A DNA stretch of 25,039 bases from DATGKD01 sp035294855 (GTDB lineage: Bacteria; Actinomycetota; Acidimicrobiia; Acidimicrobiales; UBA8190): positions 1 to 25,039 of the forward strand of contig DATGKD010000110.1 in assembly GCA_035294855.1 (NCBI GenBank), read 5' to 3'. Below are positions 7,876-16,362 of the stretch, in pieces. A program made the position numbers and the translations under genes. The notes under the pieces are model-generated. The model was not told the DNA's origin and did not search any database. It worked only from the letters and a program-made list of their open reading frames with translations. Each line of letters begins with the position of its first letter. The stretch's first letter is position 1.

Positions 7876-7916
7876 TCGGCAAGGTCACGTCTCGTCGGCC
7901 GACCTGGTCGGGCCGG

Positions 7917-7922
7917 TAGCTT
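7917..7922 (+). promoter_or_regulatory. Possible -10 element giving a leaderless transcript
   Basis: TAGCTT lies exactly seven bases before the GTG of the LLM oxidoreductase, so initiation would fall at or next to the start codon. No Shine-Dalgarno sequence is present in between. Confidence 0.45.
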
Positions 7923-7929
7923 TCCCGAC

Positions 7930-8850
7930 GTGCGATTCTCCGTGACGTATCCGTTGATCTCCCATCCGTACGACCCCGAACTCCTGACGCGTCACGGGCT
8001 CGAGCAGTTCGCACACGTCGCAGAACGCAGCGGCTTCGACGGGATGGGCTTCACCGACCATCCCGCTCCCACGGCGAAATGGTTGGCGGCCGGAGGGCAC
8101 GACGCGCTCGACCCCTACGTGGCGTCGGCGTTCTGCGCGGCGGTCACCGATCGCATCCGCCTCATCCCCAATATCAGCGTGCTGCCCTACCGTCATCCCC
8201 TGATCGTGGCGAAGATGGTGGCCACCCTCGACCTGGTGTCCGAGGGCCGGTTCACCCTGGCGGTCGCGACCGGATATCTGAGAGGCGAGTACAAAGCGCT
8301 GGGTGTCGACTTCGACAAGCGCAACGACCTGTTCGACCAGGCCGTCGAGGTGATCCGGGGCGTCTGGTCGGACGACGACTTCACCTACGAGGGCGAGGGC
8401 ATCGCGGCCGCCGGCCTGGCCGCCAATCCCAAGCCCCGGCCCCAACCACCGCTGTGGATCGGGGGCAACAGCCGACGATCCCGTCGCCGGGTCGCCCGCT
8501 ACGGCGACGGCTGGACCCCGTTCCCCGCGCCCCGCGGCTTGTCGCAGACGACCAAGACCGCTCCTCTCGAGACGGTCGAGCAGTTGGCGCAGATGCTGGA
8601 CGAGCTCTGGCAATTCGTGGAAGAAGCAGGACGGGACCGGAGCGACATCGACGTGGCGTTCGGGACACCCGAAGGCGGCACGGCGGGCAGCAGCCGGTTC
8701 CGGCCGGAAGCCCATCTCCGGGGGCTCGAGGAGCTCGGCACGATGGGTGTGACGTGGGCACACACGAGCGTGCCGGGCGACTCGCTCGAGCATGCCCTCG
8801 AAGCGCTCGAACAGTACGGAGAAGCGATCATCGCGCCGTCGCGCCACTGA
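7930..8850 (+). CDS. LLM-class F420-dependent oxidoreductase
   Basis: A 306-residue TIM-barrel enzyme of the bacterial luciferase-like monooxygenase family, type F420-dependent (TIGR03619-like by memory). Supporting blocks are GFDGMGFTDHP, TDRIRLIPNISVLPYRHP, the VATLDLVSEGRFTLAVATGY segment before the active-site region, and PPLWIGGNSRRSRRRVARYGDGW. These enzymes use reduced or oxidised F420, or sometimes FMN, for hydride transfer or mono-oxygenation; the substrate is unknown. The start is a GTG without a ribosome site but with a well-placed -10-like hexamer. An acyl-CoA ligase follows after 30 bases on the same strand, so the two probably work on one carboxylic-acid or xenobiotic route. Confidence 0.88.
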   Translation: MRFSVTYPLISHPYDPELLTRHGLEQFAHVAERSGFDGMGFTDHPAPTAKWLAAGGHDALDPYVASAFCAAVTDRIRLIPNISVLPYRHPLIVAKMVATLDLVSEGRFTLAVATGYLRGEYKALGVDFDKRNDLFDQAVEVIRGVWSDDDFTYEGEGIAAAGLAANPKPRPQPPLWIGGNSRRSRRRVARYGDGWTPFPAPRGLSQTTKTAPLETVEQLAQMLDELWQFVEEAGRDRSDIDVAFGTPEGGTAGSSRFRPEAHLRGLEELGTMGVTWAHTSVPGDSLEHALEALEQYGEAIIAPSRH

Positions 8851-8880
8851 TCAGAACGGTCGAATGGGGCAGAGAGCGAG

Positions 8881-10527
8881 ATGACGCACGCCGAATGGGG
8901 GCTACGGCAGGTTCCGCCCGAGCTCGCCGACCGCTACCTGACGCAGGGGTGGTGGCGCGACGACACCGTCGGCCAGCTCCTCGCCGGCGCCATCGACGCC
9001 CGGCCCGAGCTCACGGTCAAGATCCGTTCGGCGGTGCGGCCGTGGAGCGGCACCTTCGCGGAGGTCCTCGGCGCCGCCCGCCGTCTGGCGGGCTCGCTGC
9101 AGGCCCGCGGCATCGGAGCGGGCGACGTCATCGCCTTCCAGCTACCGAACTGGGTCGAGGCCGCCGTCAGCTTCTGGGCGGCTGCATTCCTGGGTGCCGT
9201 CGTCACGCCGATCGTCCACTTCTACGGCCCCAAGGAGGTGGCGTACATCCTCCGGCGCACCTCGGTACGCGCGCTCGTGACGGCGAACCGCTTCGGGCGC
9301 CAGGACTACCTCGCCAACCTGGAGCAGATCAGGGACGAGGCGCCGGCGCTCGAGCTCGTGGCGGTGGTCGGAGAAGGACACCTTCCGTCGTGGGCGGTGG
9401 GCTTCGGTGACCTGATGGGGGACAGCCCGCTCGCCGAGCCGGTGGCCGTCGACCCCGACACGCCCGCGCTGATCGCGTACACGTCAGGGACGACCGCCGA
9501 TCCGAAGGGCGTGGTGCACTCGCACCGCACCATCGGCTTCGAGATCCGGCAGCTCGCGTCCATGCAGGCGGGCAACCCACCGCTGCTCGTGGGCGCCCCC
9601 GTCGGCCATGCGATCGGGATGCTGAGCGGGCTCCTGCTGCCGGTGTGGAAGGGCGAGCCCATCAGCCTCATCGACGTGTGGGATCCCGCCGCCGTGCTGG
9701 CGGGCATGCTCGAGGACAACTTGGCGTCGGGCAGCGGTGCGACGTACTTCCTCACGAGCTTGCTCGACCATCCGGACTGCACCGACGCGCACCTCAAGCT
9801 GATGAGCCGCATCGGCCTGGGCGGATCGCCGGTCCCTTCGGCGGTGACCGAGCGCATGGCGAGCCTCGGGATCTCCGCCATCCGTTCGTACGGGTCGACG
9901 GAGCATCCATCCACCACCGGAGCGCGGCACGAGGAGCCCGAGGAAAAGCGCCACCACACCGACGGGCACCCGTTGCTCGGCGTCGAGCTCCGCCTCATCG
10001 ACGAGGGCGGCAACGAGGTGGCCGCCGGACAGCGGGGCGAGATCCTCTCGCGCGGGCCCGACTGCTGCATCGGCTACACCGATCCCGACGTCACCCAACA
10101 GAGCTTCGACGCCGAAGGCTGGTTCGCCACCGGGGACGTGGGGGTGCTCGACAGCGACGGCTACCTCACGATCGTCGACCGCAAGAAGGACATCATCATC
10201 CGAGGCGGCGAGAACGTGAGCGCCCTGGAAGTGGAAGAGATGCTGCTCCGCATTCCCGAGATCGCGGAGGCGGCGGTGGTCGCCGCGCCCGACGCGCGCC
10301 TGGGAGAACACGCCTGCGCGTTCGTGCGTCTCGCTCCCGGCGCGGGCCCGGTCGACCTGCCGTACGTGCGTTCTCGACTGCAGGGAAGCGGCCTGGCTCG
10401 CCAGAAATGGCCCGAGGATCTCCGGGTCGTCACCGACCTCCCGAGAACGCCGTCGGGCAAGGTCAAGAAGTTCGTCTTGCGGGACCAGCTGCAATCGGCG
10501 GCGCCGCCCGACAGCGCCCAGACCTGA
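8881..10527 (+). CDS. AMP-forming acyl-CoA synthetase/ligase
   Basis: A 548-residue member of the ANL adenylate-forming family, which activates a carboxylic acid to acyl-AMP and then acyl-CoA. Core motifs in order are the A3 loop YTSGTTADPKG (from Tyr200), the A5 block SYGSTEHPS, GWFATGDVG (A7), DRKKDIIIRGGENVSALEVE (hinge and A8), and the C-terminal PRTPSGKVKK with catalytic Lys527. Its length fits medium- or long-chain and cyclic-acid CoA ligases; the acid cannot be named. The A5 Glu, which binds Mg-ATP, is present. The ATG at 8881 has only a weak purine stretch upstream. It is probably co-transcribed with the LLM gene 30 bases before it. Confidence 0.93.
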   Translation: MTHAEWGLRQVPPELADRYLTQGWWRDDTVGQLLAGAIDARPELTVKIRSAVRPWSGTFAEVLGAARRLAGSLQARGIGAGDVIAFQLPNWVEAAVSFWAAAFLGAVVTPIVHFYGPKEVAYILRRTSVRALVTANRFGRQDYLANLEQIRDEAPALELVAVVGEGHLPSWAVGFGDLMGDSPLAEPVAVDPDTPALIAYTSGTTADPKGVVHSHRTIGFEIRQLASMQAGNPPLLVGAPVGHAIGMLSGLLLPVWKGEPISLIDVWDPAAVLAGMLEDNLASGSGATYFLTSLLDHPDCTDAHLKLMSRIGLGGSPVPSAVTERMASLGISAIRSYGSTEHPSTTGARHEEPEEKRHHTDGHPLLGVELRLIDEGGNEVAAGQRGEILSRGPDCCIGYTDPDVTQQSFDAEGWFATGDVGVLDSDGYLTIVDRKKDIIIRGGENVSALEVEEMLLRIPEIAEAAVVAAPDARLGEHACAFVRLAPGAGPVDLPYVRSRLQGSGLARQKWPEDLRVVTDLPRTPSGKVKKFVLRDQLQSAAPPDSAQT

Positions 10528-10581
10528 TCCCCGCAACGACGGCGTTCGTCTGCGAGGCACGCGCCCAGAGCGCGGACGTTG

Positions 10582-10600
10582 GGGCTGCGGGTGAGCCCGC
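10582..10600 (+). terminator. Possible hairpin in the gap after the acyl-CoA ligase
   Basis: Two alternative 5-base stems overlap here: GGGCT/AGCCC, and GCGGG/CCCGC around TGAG. The 212-base gap (10528-10739) otherwise shows only a -10-like TAGGCT (10698-10703) about 36 bases before the next start. Confidence 0.25.
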
Positions 10601-10739
10601 CGGAATGGCAGGCGGGGCGAGGAGGCAAACGCGCAGCGCAGACGGGGGCGGGCGAGGGTCGGAGGTGGGCGGGGAGGAACTGTCCAGGTGCCGGACCTAG
10701 GCTTGCCCGGACGGCACTCGTGGGGCCGGGGGTTGCCTG

Positions 10740-12485
10740 ATGGGAAAACGGGGGGGAACGACGGCGCGGACGTTGCCCGCCGCCCGCACGCGGGTCAAGC
10801 GTGGGTTCTTCGCGGCGTCGATCCTCGGCGTCCTCGTGTTGGCGTGGGCGACGGTCGCGCAGGCGGACGCGGGGACAAGCGCGAGCGCGCCGAGCTCGAG
10901 CCGCCTCAGCGCGATTTCGTGCGCCAGTACCGCTTCCTGTGTCGTTGTCGGGGTCTCGGGAGACGCGTGGACCTACACGGGTACGGCATGGTCGCCCCCC
11001 GATCTTGTCGACGCCTTCGGCACGCTCAGCTCGGTGTCCTGTCCCACGTCGTCGTTCTGCATGGCCGTCGACTTCAACGGGAACGCCCTGACCTACAACG
11101 GCTCGACATGGTCGCCCCCGGTCCGCGTCGATGCCACCGGTCCGATCGTCGCGGTGTCCTGTCCCACGCCGGCGTTCTGCGCGGCCGTCGACCTCGGGGG
11201 GAACGCGCTGACGTACAACGGCGCCACCTGGTCGACGCCGAATGCCGTCGACCCGCCGGGCCTCTTGAGCTCCGTCTCCTGTCCGAGCACGTCGTTCTGC
11301 GCCGCGGTCGACTACTACGGCGAAGCACTCAGGTTCAACGGCTCGACCTGGTCACCACCCGCGACCGTCGATCCCGGCGGTGCCCTGACGTCGGTCTCGT
11401 GTTCCTCGAGCTGGTTCTGCGTCGCCGGCGACCTCGGCGGCAACGAGCTCACGTACTTCATCTCGGCGTGGTCCAAGCCGAAGGCCATCGACCCCCTGGG
11501 CGACTTGACGTCCATCGCGTGTCCGGTCGACCTTTCGTGCACGGCGGTCGACGGCTTCGGCAATTACCTGACGTTCCAAGGGACGGGGTGGTCCGCCCCC
11601 ACCCTGCTGGATCTGTTCGGGCACCTGAACGCGATCTCGTGCTCGGCGGCGTTGTCGTGCGCGGCGGTCGACAGCACCGGCCACGAGCTGCTCTTCAGCC
11701 CGACGGCACCTCCTGCACCGCCGCCGGCGACGTCACCGACACCGCCGTCAGGATCCGGATCGTCGGGATCCAACGTCCCCACGAGCGGATCGCCGCCCCC
11801 GCCGACCACCACGAGCACTCCCACGACGACCTCGACCCAGCCCCCTGCTCCCACACCGACGACCGCCACGACAGGGACCACCACCGGGCCCACGACGCCG
11901 GCAGCGACGTCGCCTCCGTCGCCCGCCACCTCGCCGGCGGCGGCCGCACCTCCGGCTGCTGCGGCGACACCGCGTGCTGCGAAGGGCGGCCGGGCGTCGT
12001 CACCGCCCTCCTCGGCCCCGACCACGCCGGCGCCGGCGGCGACGAGCTCGAACCCGTCGGGCACGCCGTCGACCACGTCGTCGGGCGCGGTTGTCACGCC
12101 GCTCGCGCCCGCGCCGACCGACAACGCTCCGCCGAGCAGTCCTTCGGCGGGGACCGGCGCGACACCCACGATCCCGCCCTCGGCCGCGTCGTCCGGTCCG
12201 CTGTCGACCGCGAGACCCACCGCCGGGTCGAGCATCGTGCTCTCGGGTGGTCTCATCGGAGTCCTGCTCATCTTCGCCATGGGCGTGCTGTTCTTCGGGA
12301 TCAGCCTCGGTCGGGGCAACACCGAGCTCGCGGGCGACCGCGGCATCGCGTGGTTCGCCGCCCTGGCCCGCTCGGACACGCGCTGGATCGCCGGGCTGGC
12401 GCGGCGCCTCGGCAAGGTGCACCGCGTCGCCATCAGCGTGCTGAATTCGTTGTTGGCCGCGGCCACCTGGCTCCTCGGGCGCTGA
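10740..12485 (+). CDS. Membrane-anchored surface protein with seven 40-residue Cys-pair repeats
   Basis: A 581-residue protein I cannot assign to a characterised family. Residues 1-43 form a signal peptide: Arg/Lys-rich, then a hydrophobic core ending at AQADA. Residues about 55-320 contain seven repeats of 40 residues with the pattern SxSCxxxxFCxAVDxxGxxLTYNGSTWSPPxxVD, each with a Cys-x5-Cys pair that could form a disulfide outside the cell; the seven-fold repeat suggests a propeller-like fold. Residues about 320-495 are a Pro/Thr/Ser/Ala stalk likely to span the wall. A transmembrane helix follows (about 499-522), then a roughly 60-residue basic, partly amphipathic cytoplasmic tail. The ATG has GGGGG seven bases upstream. 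A longer overlapping frame (10688-12523) lacks these features. Confidence 0.8.
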   Translation: MGKRGGTTARTLPAARTRVKRGFFAASILGVLVLAWATVAQADAGTSASAPSSSRLSAISCASTASCVVVGVSGDAWTYTGTAWSPPDLVDAFGTLSSVSCPTSSFCMAVDFNGNALTYNGSTWSPPVRVDATGPIVAVSCPTPAFCAAVDLGGNALTYNGATWSTPNAVDPPGLLSSVSCPSTSFCAAVDYYGEALRFNGSTWSPPATVDPGGALTSVSCSSSWFCVAGDLGGNELTYFISAWSKPKAIDPLGDLTSIACPVDLSCTAVDGFGNYLTFQGTGWSAPTLLDLFGHLNAISCSAALSCAAVDSTGHELLFSPTAPPAPPPATSPTPPSGSGSSGSNVPTSGSPPPPTTTSTPTTTSTQPPAPTPTTATTGTTTGPTTPAATSPPSPATSPAAAAPPAAAATPRAAKGGRASSPPSSAPTTPAPAATSSNPSGTPSTTSSGAVVTPLAPAPTDNAPPSSPSAGTGATPTIPPSAASSGPLSTARPTAGSSIVLSGGLIGVLLIFAMGVLFFGISLGRGNTELAGDRGIAWFAALARSDTRWIAGLARRLGKVHRVAISVLNSLLAAATWLLGR

Positions 12486-12525
12486 GAGGCTCCTCGGGCA
12501 CTGAGGGGCTGCTCGGGCACTGAGC
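12469..12525 (+). repeat. Three 19-base tandem repeats spanning the stop codon
   Basis: Units at 12469-12487, 12488-12506 and 12507-12525 follow GGCTsCTCGGGCrCTGAGn with one to three differences. The first contains the last codons and the TGA (12483-12485) of the surface-protein gene; the next two carry copies of that stop in the other two frames. Confidence 0.8.
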
Positions 12526-12619
12526 AGGCGCCGACCTGCGCTCGGCACCCGAAGGTGCACCAGCGCGTGAATTGGGCAGAAGGGACCTATGTCCTCGTGT
12601 CCTGGGGTGGAATGACGCC

Positions 12620-13909
12620 ATGGGAGCGACAGCAGCGAAGCCCGTGGCATCCGCGGCGACGGCCGACCCGGATTCGCTCGCCCTCCGCCGGCAGCGGTTG
12701 GCGTCAGCCCGCCGCCGCGCCACCGCCTTCCTCGTCGTAGCGACCGGGCTGTTCATCGCGGTCACCGCGGCCGGGGCCCACGGGACGGGGTGGGGCTACG
12801 TGCAGGCCGGTGCCGAGGCGTCCATGATCGGCGGCGTTGCCGACTGGTTCGCGGTGGTCGCCCTCTTCCGTAGGCCGCTCGGCCTGCCCATCCCCCACAC
12901 GGCGCTCATCGTCGAGCGCAAGGAGCAGTTCGGGGCCACGCTCGGCCGGTTCGTGCAGGAGAACTTCTTGAGCGCGGACGTGCTCGCCGAGCGCGTCCGG
13001 TCGGTCGGCCTCGTCCCGCGCGTGGCGGCGTGGCTCGACGACCGGGACAACGTCGCGCGGCTCGCCGGTCATGTCGCCGATCTCGTCGTCAACGTCGCCG
13101 AGCATCTGCGCGACGAGGACGTGCAGGCCGTGCTGGCCGGCGAGCTGGCCCGGGCGATGGAAGGCGTCGACCTCGCGCCGCTGGCCGGACAGGCGCTCCG
13201 GGTCATGACCGCCGGGGGTCGTCATGCCGAGCTGTTCGACGCCGTCGTGACCGGCGCCGACCGGTATCTGGTCGAGCACCGTGACGAGCTGTGCACGCGG
13301 TTCGAGGCCGAGTCGCCGAACTGGGTCCCCGATGCCGTCGACCGCCTGGTCTTCGATCGCCTCCACGCCCGGGTGCGCCGATGGCTGAGCGCGATGCTCG
13401 CCGATCCCGACAGCGACGCACGCCGACAGTTCGAGGCGTGGATCGCGGGGTTCGCCGACCGCCTGCAGACGTCCGCGGAGATGCGCGCACGCGTCGACCG
13501 ACTGAAGCGCGACATCCTGGGCCGGGCGGAGCTGCGCGACTGGTCGGCCTCGTTGTGGAGCGAGGCCAAGGACACGCTGCGCGTCCAGGCGGCCGAGCCC
13601 GACTCCGAGCTGCGCCTGCGGTTGGCCGACGCCATGGCCGCTGTCGGTCGCCGCCTCGGCTCGGAGCCGAGCCTGCAATCGAGCGTGGAGCGCGTGGTCG
13701 AGTCCGGGGCGCGGGCGATCGCCGAGCAGTTCCACGACGAGCTCGCCGGGCTCGTCACCGGAACGATCGACCGGTGGGACGCGGCCGAGACCGCCAACCA
13801 GCTGGAGCTGCTGCTCGGGCGCGACCTCCAGTTCATCCGCATCAACGGCACCGTCGTCGGTGCTGCCGTGGGCCTCGCGCTCCATGCGATCGCCCAGGGC
13901 CTGGCGTGA
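12620..13909 (+). CDS. DUF445 family membrane protein (YjiN-like)
   Basis: A 429-residue protein of the DUF445 family, whose biochemical role is not established. Typical blocks are a first membrane helix (about 35-55), the family signature MIGGVADWFAVVALFRRPLG (69-88) followed by IPHTALIVERK, a long helical soluble middle, and a C-terminal segment with GRDLQFIRINGTVVGAAVG that leads into a second membrane helix. The start at 12620 is preferred to the upstream ATG at 12572 because GGGGTGGA lies about eight bases before it and the extra residues look like non-coding sequence. It stands alone between two differently oriented neighbours. Confidence 0.88.
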   Translation: MGATAAKPVASAATADPDSLALRRQRLASARRRATAFLVVATGLFIAVTAAGAHGTGWGYVQAGAEASMIGGVADWFAVVALFRRPLGLPIPHTALIVERKEQFGATLGRFVQENFLSADVLAERVRSVGLVPRVAAWLDDRDNVARLAGHVADLVVNVAEHLRDEDVQAVLAGELARAMEGVDLAPLAGQALRVMTAGGRHAELFDAVVTGADRYLVEHRDELCTRFEAESPNWVPDAVDRLVFDRLHARVRRWLSAMLADPDSDARRQFEAWIAGFADRLQTSAEMRARVDRLKRDILGRAELRDWSASLWSEAKDTLRVQAAEPDSELRLRLADAMAAVGRRLGSEPSLQSSVERVVESGARAIAEQFHDELAGLVTGTIDRWDAAETANQLELLLGRDLQFIRINGTVVGAAVGLALHAIAQGLA

Positions 13910-13910
13910 A

Positions 13911-13931
13911 CGCCGGGCCCGCGTCCCGGCG
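13911..13931. terminator. Bidirectional hairpin between convergent genes
   Basis: CGCCGGG (13911-13917) and CCCGGCG (13925-13931) form a perfect 7-base stem with a 7-base loop in the 33-base gap between the DUF445 gene and the thioredoxin-reductase-like gene. No T-tract is present. Confidence 0.5.
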
Positions 13932-13942
13932 ATGATCGCGTC

Positions 13943-15163
13943 TCAGGACTGGGTGGCCACCGCCATCTGCTTGTGCTCCTCGAGGTAACGGCGCGTCATC
14001 AAGAGGGCGGCGATGCCGTCGCCCACCGCCGAGCCCAGCTGCTTCGTCGAGCCGGCCCGCACGTCGCCGGCGGCGAAGACACCGGGCAGGGACGTCTCGA
14101 AGGTGGCGCTCGTGACGATGAACCCGGCGGGGTCGCGCTCGACGGTGTCCCCCAGGAACGCCGTGTTGGGCAGCAGGCCGATGAACACGAACGCGGCGGC
14201 GGCCGGGAAGCGCTTCACGTCGCCGGTCGACCGATCGCGAGCCTCCACCGCCGTGAGCCGGCCGCGCTCCCCGTCGAACTGGACGATGTCCATGCCCGTC
14301 TCCACGACGAATTGCGGATCCGAGCGCACCCGCTCGACGAGGACGGGCGCTGCCGACAGCTCGTTGCGGGCGATGACCCGGACCCGGTGGGCGAACTCGG
14401 ACAGATGGAGGCCCTCCTCCAGCGCCGAGTTCCCCCCGCCGATGACGACCAAGTCCTCCGCGCCCTTGTAGAAGGGACCGTCGCACGTGGCGCAGTAGTG
14501 GACGCCCGCGCCGAGGAGCTCGTCTTCGCCGGGGACGTCCAGCCGACGGTAGGTGGAGCCGGTGGCGACGATCACCGCATGGGAGCAGATCTCCTGACCG
14601 GTGGACGTGGTCGTGACGAGGTCCCCCCCGTCGCGGACGACGGACGTGACCGAGACGGCCGACAGCAGTTCGACACCGTAGCGGCGCGCCTGAGCCACGA
14701 ACCGGTCGGAGAGCTCGGCGCCGGTGATCCCCTCGGGGAAGCCGGGGTAGTTGTCGATCTGGTCGCTGATGCCCGCCTGGCCGCCGAGGCCGCTGGATTC
14801 GACGAGGATGGCGTCGATGCCTTCGCGTGCGGCGTAGATGGCGGCCGCCAATCCCGCGGGCCCGCCTCCCACGATGACGAGGTCGTAGGCGAGGCGTTCC
14901 GCCACCAGGTCGAGCCCGATGCGGCGCGCCAGGTCCTCGTCGCTCGGGTTGACGTCGTGGCTGCCGTCGCCGTAGACGACGGTGGGGATGATCTGGCGGC
15001 CGCCCTGGAGCGCCTTCAGCTCGTCGATCGCTGCGGGATCCCCGTCGATGTCGATCTGCCGATAGGGCGTGCGATGGGCGGCCAGGAACCGCTTCACGCG
15101 CTTGCAGTGCGGGCACCACGGTGCCGAATAGACGGTGAGGGCAGCGTCGTCGCGCGGCGTCAT
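13943..15163 (-). CDS. Glutaredoxin-thioredoxin reductase fusion
   Basis: A 406-residue fusion. Residues 1-85 form a glutaredoxin/mycoredoxin-like domain with the redox pair Cys17-Pro-His-Cys20 and the cis-Pro region IIPTVV. From about 92 to the end it is a low-molecular-weight thioredoxin reductase: GGGPAGLAAAIYA for FAD, the active-site pair Cys224-Ala-Thr-Cys227, GGGNSALEEG for NADPH, and the FAD-binding GVFAAGDVR near the C-terminus. A built-in glutaredoxin would pass electrons from NADPH through FAD and CATC to CPHC and then to a thiol or peroxidase partner. The ATG at 15163 is preceded by GGAGGT with a 7-base gap. It is a single-gene unit, divergent from the fucosidase. Confidence 0.93.
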   Translation of the reverse strand: MTPRDDAALTVYSAPWCPHCKRVKRFLAAHRTPYRQIDIDGDPAAIDELKALQGGRQIIPTVVYGDGSHDVNPSDEDLARRIGLDLVAERLAYDLVIVGGGPAGLAAAIYAAREGIDAILVESSGLGGQAGISDQIDNYPGFPEGITGAELSDRFVAQARRYGVELLSAVSVTSVVRDGGDLVTTTSTGQEICSHAVIVATGSTYRRLDVPGEDELLGAGVHYCATCDGPFYKGAEDLVVIGGGNSALEEGLHLSEFAHRVRVIARNELSAAPVLVERVRSDPQFVVETGMDIVQFDGERGRLTAVEARDRSTGDVKRFPAAAAFVFIGLLPNTAFLGDTVERDPAGFIVTSATFETSLPGVFAAGDVRAGSTKQLGSAVGDGIAALLMTRRYLEEHKQMAVATQS

Positions 15164-15257
15164 CGTGTCGACCTCCGACGTCTTCTTCCGGTCCGGTCAC
15201 GCTAATGGCCGGCGGTCGCCAGACGAGCGACAGCCCGCACGTGGTAAGCGTGAGGCG

Positions 15258-16322
15258 GTGACATCCGACGCACGGCGCCCTGTGCCCGCATGGTTCGACC
15301 GTGCCGGGTTCGGCATCTTCGTCCACTGGACCGCCGCGTCGGTGCCCGCCTTCGCGCCCGTCGGGCCGTCGCCGTTCGAGCTGGCCGCCTCGGGTGGCTG
15401 GGAGCGGGCGTTCGCGGAGTCGCCCTACGTGGAGTGGTACCAGAACGCGCTCGCCATCGAGGGCAGCCCGGTGCAACGCCACCACCGTGAGACCTACGGC
15501 GACCTGTCCTACGACGCGTTCGTCGAGCAGTTCCTGGGCGGCCTCGCGACATGGGACCCGGCACCGTGGGCCGAGCTGTTCGCCGCCGCCGGGGCGCGCT
15601 ACGTCGTCCTCGTGACTAAGCACCACGACGGCGTGTTGCTGTGGCCCAGCACCACCGTGAACCCGTTCCGCGGCACGACGTGGCAGTCGTCACGCGACGT
15701 CGTGGGCGAGTTCGCCGCCGCGGTGCGGTCGGCCGGTCTGCGCTTCGGCGCCTACTACTCGGGTGGGCTCGATTGGACCTTCGGCGGCCTGCCCATCACC
15801 GACGTGCATGCACTCATCACGGCCATCCCGCAGACGGCGCAATACCAGAGGTATGCCGACGCCCACTGGCGTGAGCTCATCGACCGGTACGAGCCGGACA
15901 TCCTGTGGAACGACATCGGGTACCCGGCCGCCGCCGACCTGGAGGCCCTGTTCGGCGAGTACTACGCGAGGGTTCCCGAGGGTGTCGTCAACAACCGCTT
16001 CGACTTCATCGGTCAGACGAGCGGCACGGTGCACTGCGACTTCGTGACGCCCGAGTACTCGACCGACGCCGATCCGACCGGGCGCAGGTGGGAGACGTGC
16101 CGTGGCATCGGCACGTCGTTCGGGTACAACCGTCAGGAGACCGAGGACGACTATCTGTCCACCGACGAACTCGTCGCCATGCTGGCCGACGTCACCGGGC
16201 GCGGCGGCAACCTGTTGTTGAACGTGGGCCCCATGGCCGACGGCACGATCCCCGGCGGGCAGGCCGAGCGCTTGCGGGGCATCGGCGCATGGTTGCGCGA
16301 CCACCCGTTGCCGGCGCCGTGA
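15258..16322 (+). CDS. Alpha-L-fucosidase, glycoside hydrolase family 29
   Basis: A 354-residue GH29 enzyme that removes terminal alpha-L-fucose with a retaining mechanism. Blocks include PAWFDRAGFGIFVHW at the N-terminus, LVTKHHDGVLLWPS, RFGAYYSGGLDW, DILWNDIGYP with the expected nucleophile Asp219, and GRGGNLLLNVGPMADGTIP near the end. It has no signal peptide and no C-terminal carbohydrate-binding module, so it is shorter than most family members and probably works inside the cell. The frame is open upstream to 15135, but homology starts right after the GTG at 15258; a -10-like TAAGCG lies seven bases before that codon. The iolB-like gene begins 40 bases downstream on the same strand. Confidence 0.9.
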   Translation: MTSDARRPVPAWFDRAGFGIFVHWTAASVPAFAPVGPSPFELAASGGWERAFAESPYVEWYQNALAIEGSPVQRHHRETYGDLSYDAFVEQFLGGLATWDPAPWAELFAAAGARYVVLVTKHHDGVLLWPSTTVNPFRGTTWQSSRDVVGEFAAAVRSAGLRFGAYYSGGLDWTFGGLPITDVHALITAIPQTAQYQRYADAHWRELIDRYEPDILWNDIGYPAAADLEALFGEYYARVPEGVVNNRFDFIGQTSGTVHCDFVTPEYSTDADPTGRRWETCRGIGTSFGYNRQETEDDYLSTDELVAMLADVTGRGGNLLLNVGPMADGTIPGGQAERLRGIGAWLRDHPLPAP

Positions 16323-16350
16323 CCGGCCGTTGCCGAAGGACAGCGAGGAG

Positions 16351-16356
16351 AGGAGG
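16351..16356 (+). promoter_or_regulatory. Ribosome binding site of iolB
   Basis: A perfect AGGAGG six bases before the GTG at 16363; it decides the start against the upstream TTG. Confidence 0.8.
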
Positions 16357-16362
16357 CGGCCC

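Noticed and set aside
8079..9410. 443-codon plus-strand frame across the LLM gene and ligase start
   Set aside because: Arg-rich out-of-frame reading that would overlap two well-supported genes.
10688..12523. 611-codon plus-strand frame overlapping the surface-protein gene
   Set aside because: It is longer than the chosen frame but Arg/His-rich with no signal peptide, repeat logic or membrane helix; the frame from 10740 explains all of these.
13842..15626. 594-codon minus-strand frame over the reductase and fucosidase
   Set aside because: Arg/Gly/His-rich shadow of the glutaredoxin-thioredoxin reductase gene, which has a clear ribosome site and all family motifs.
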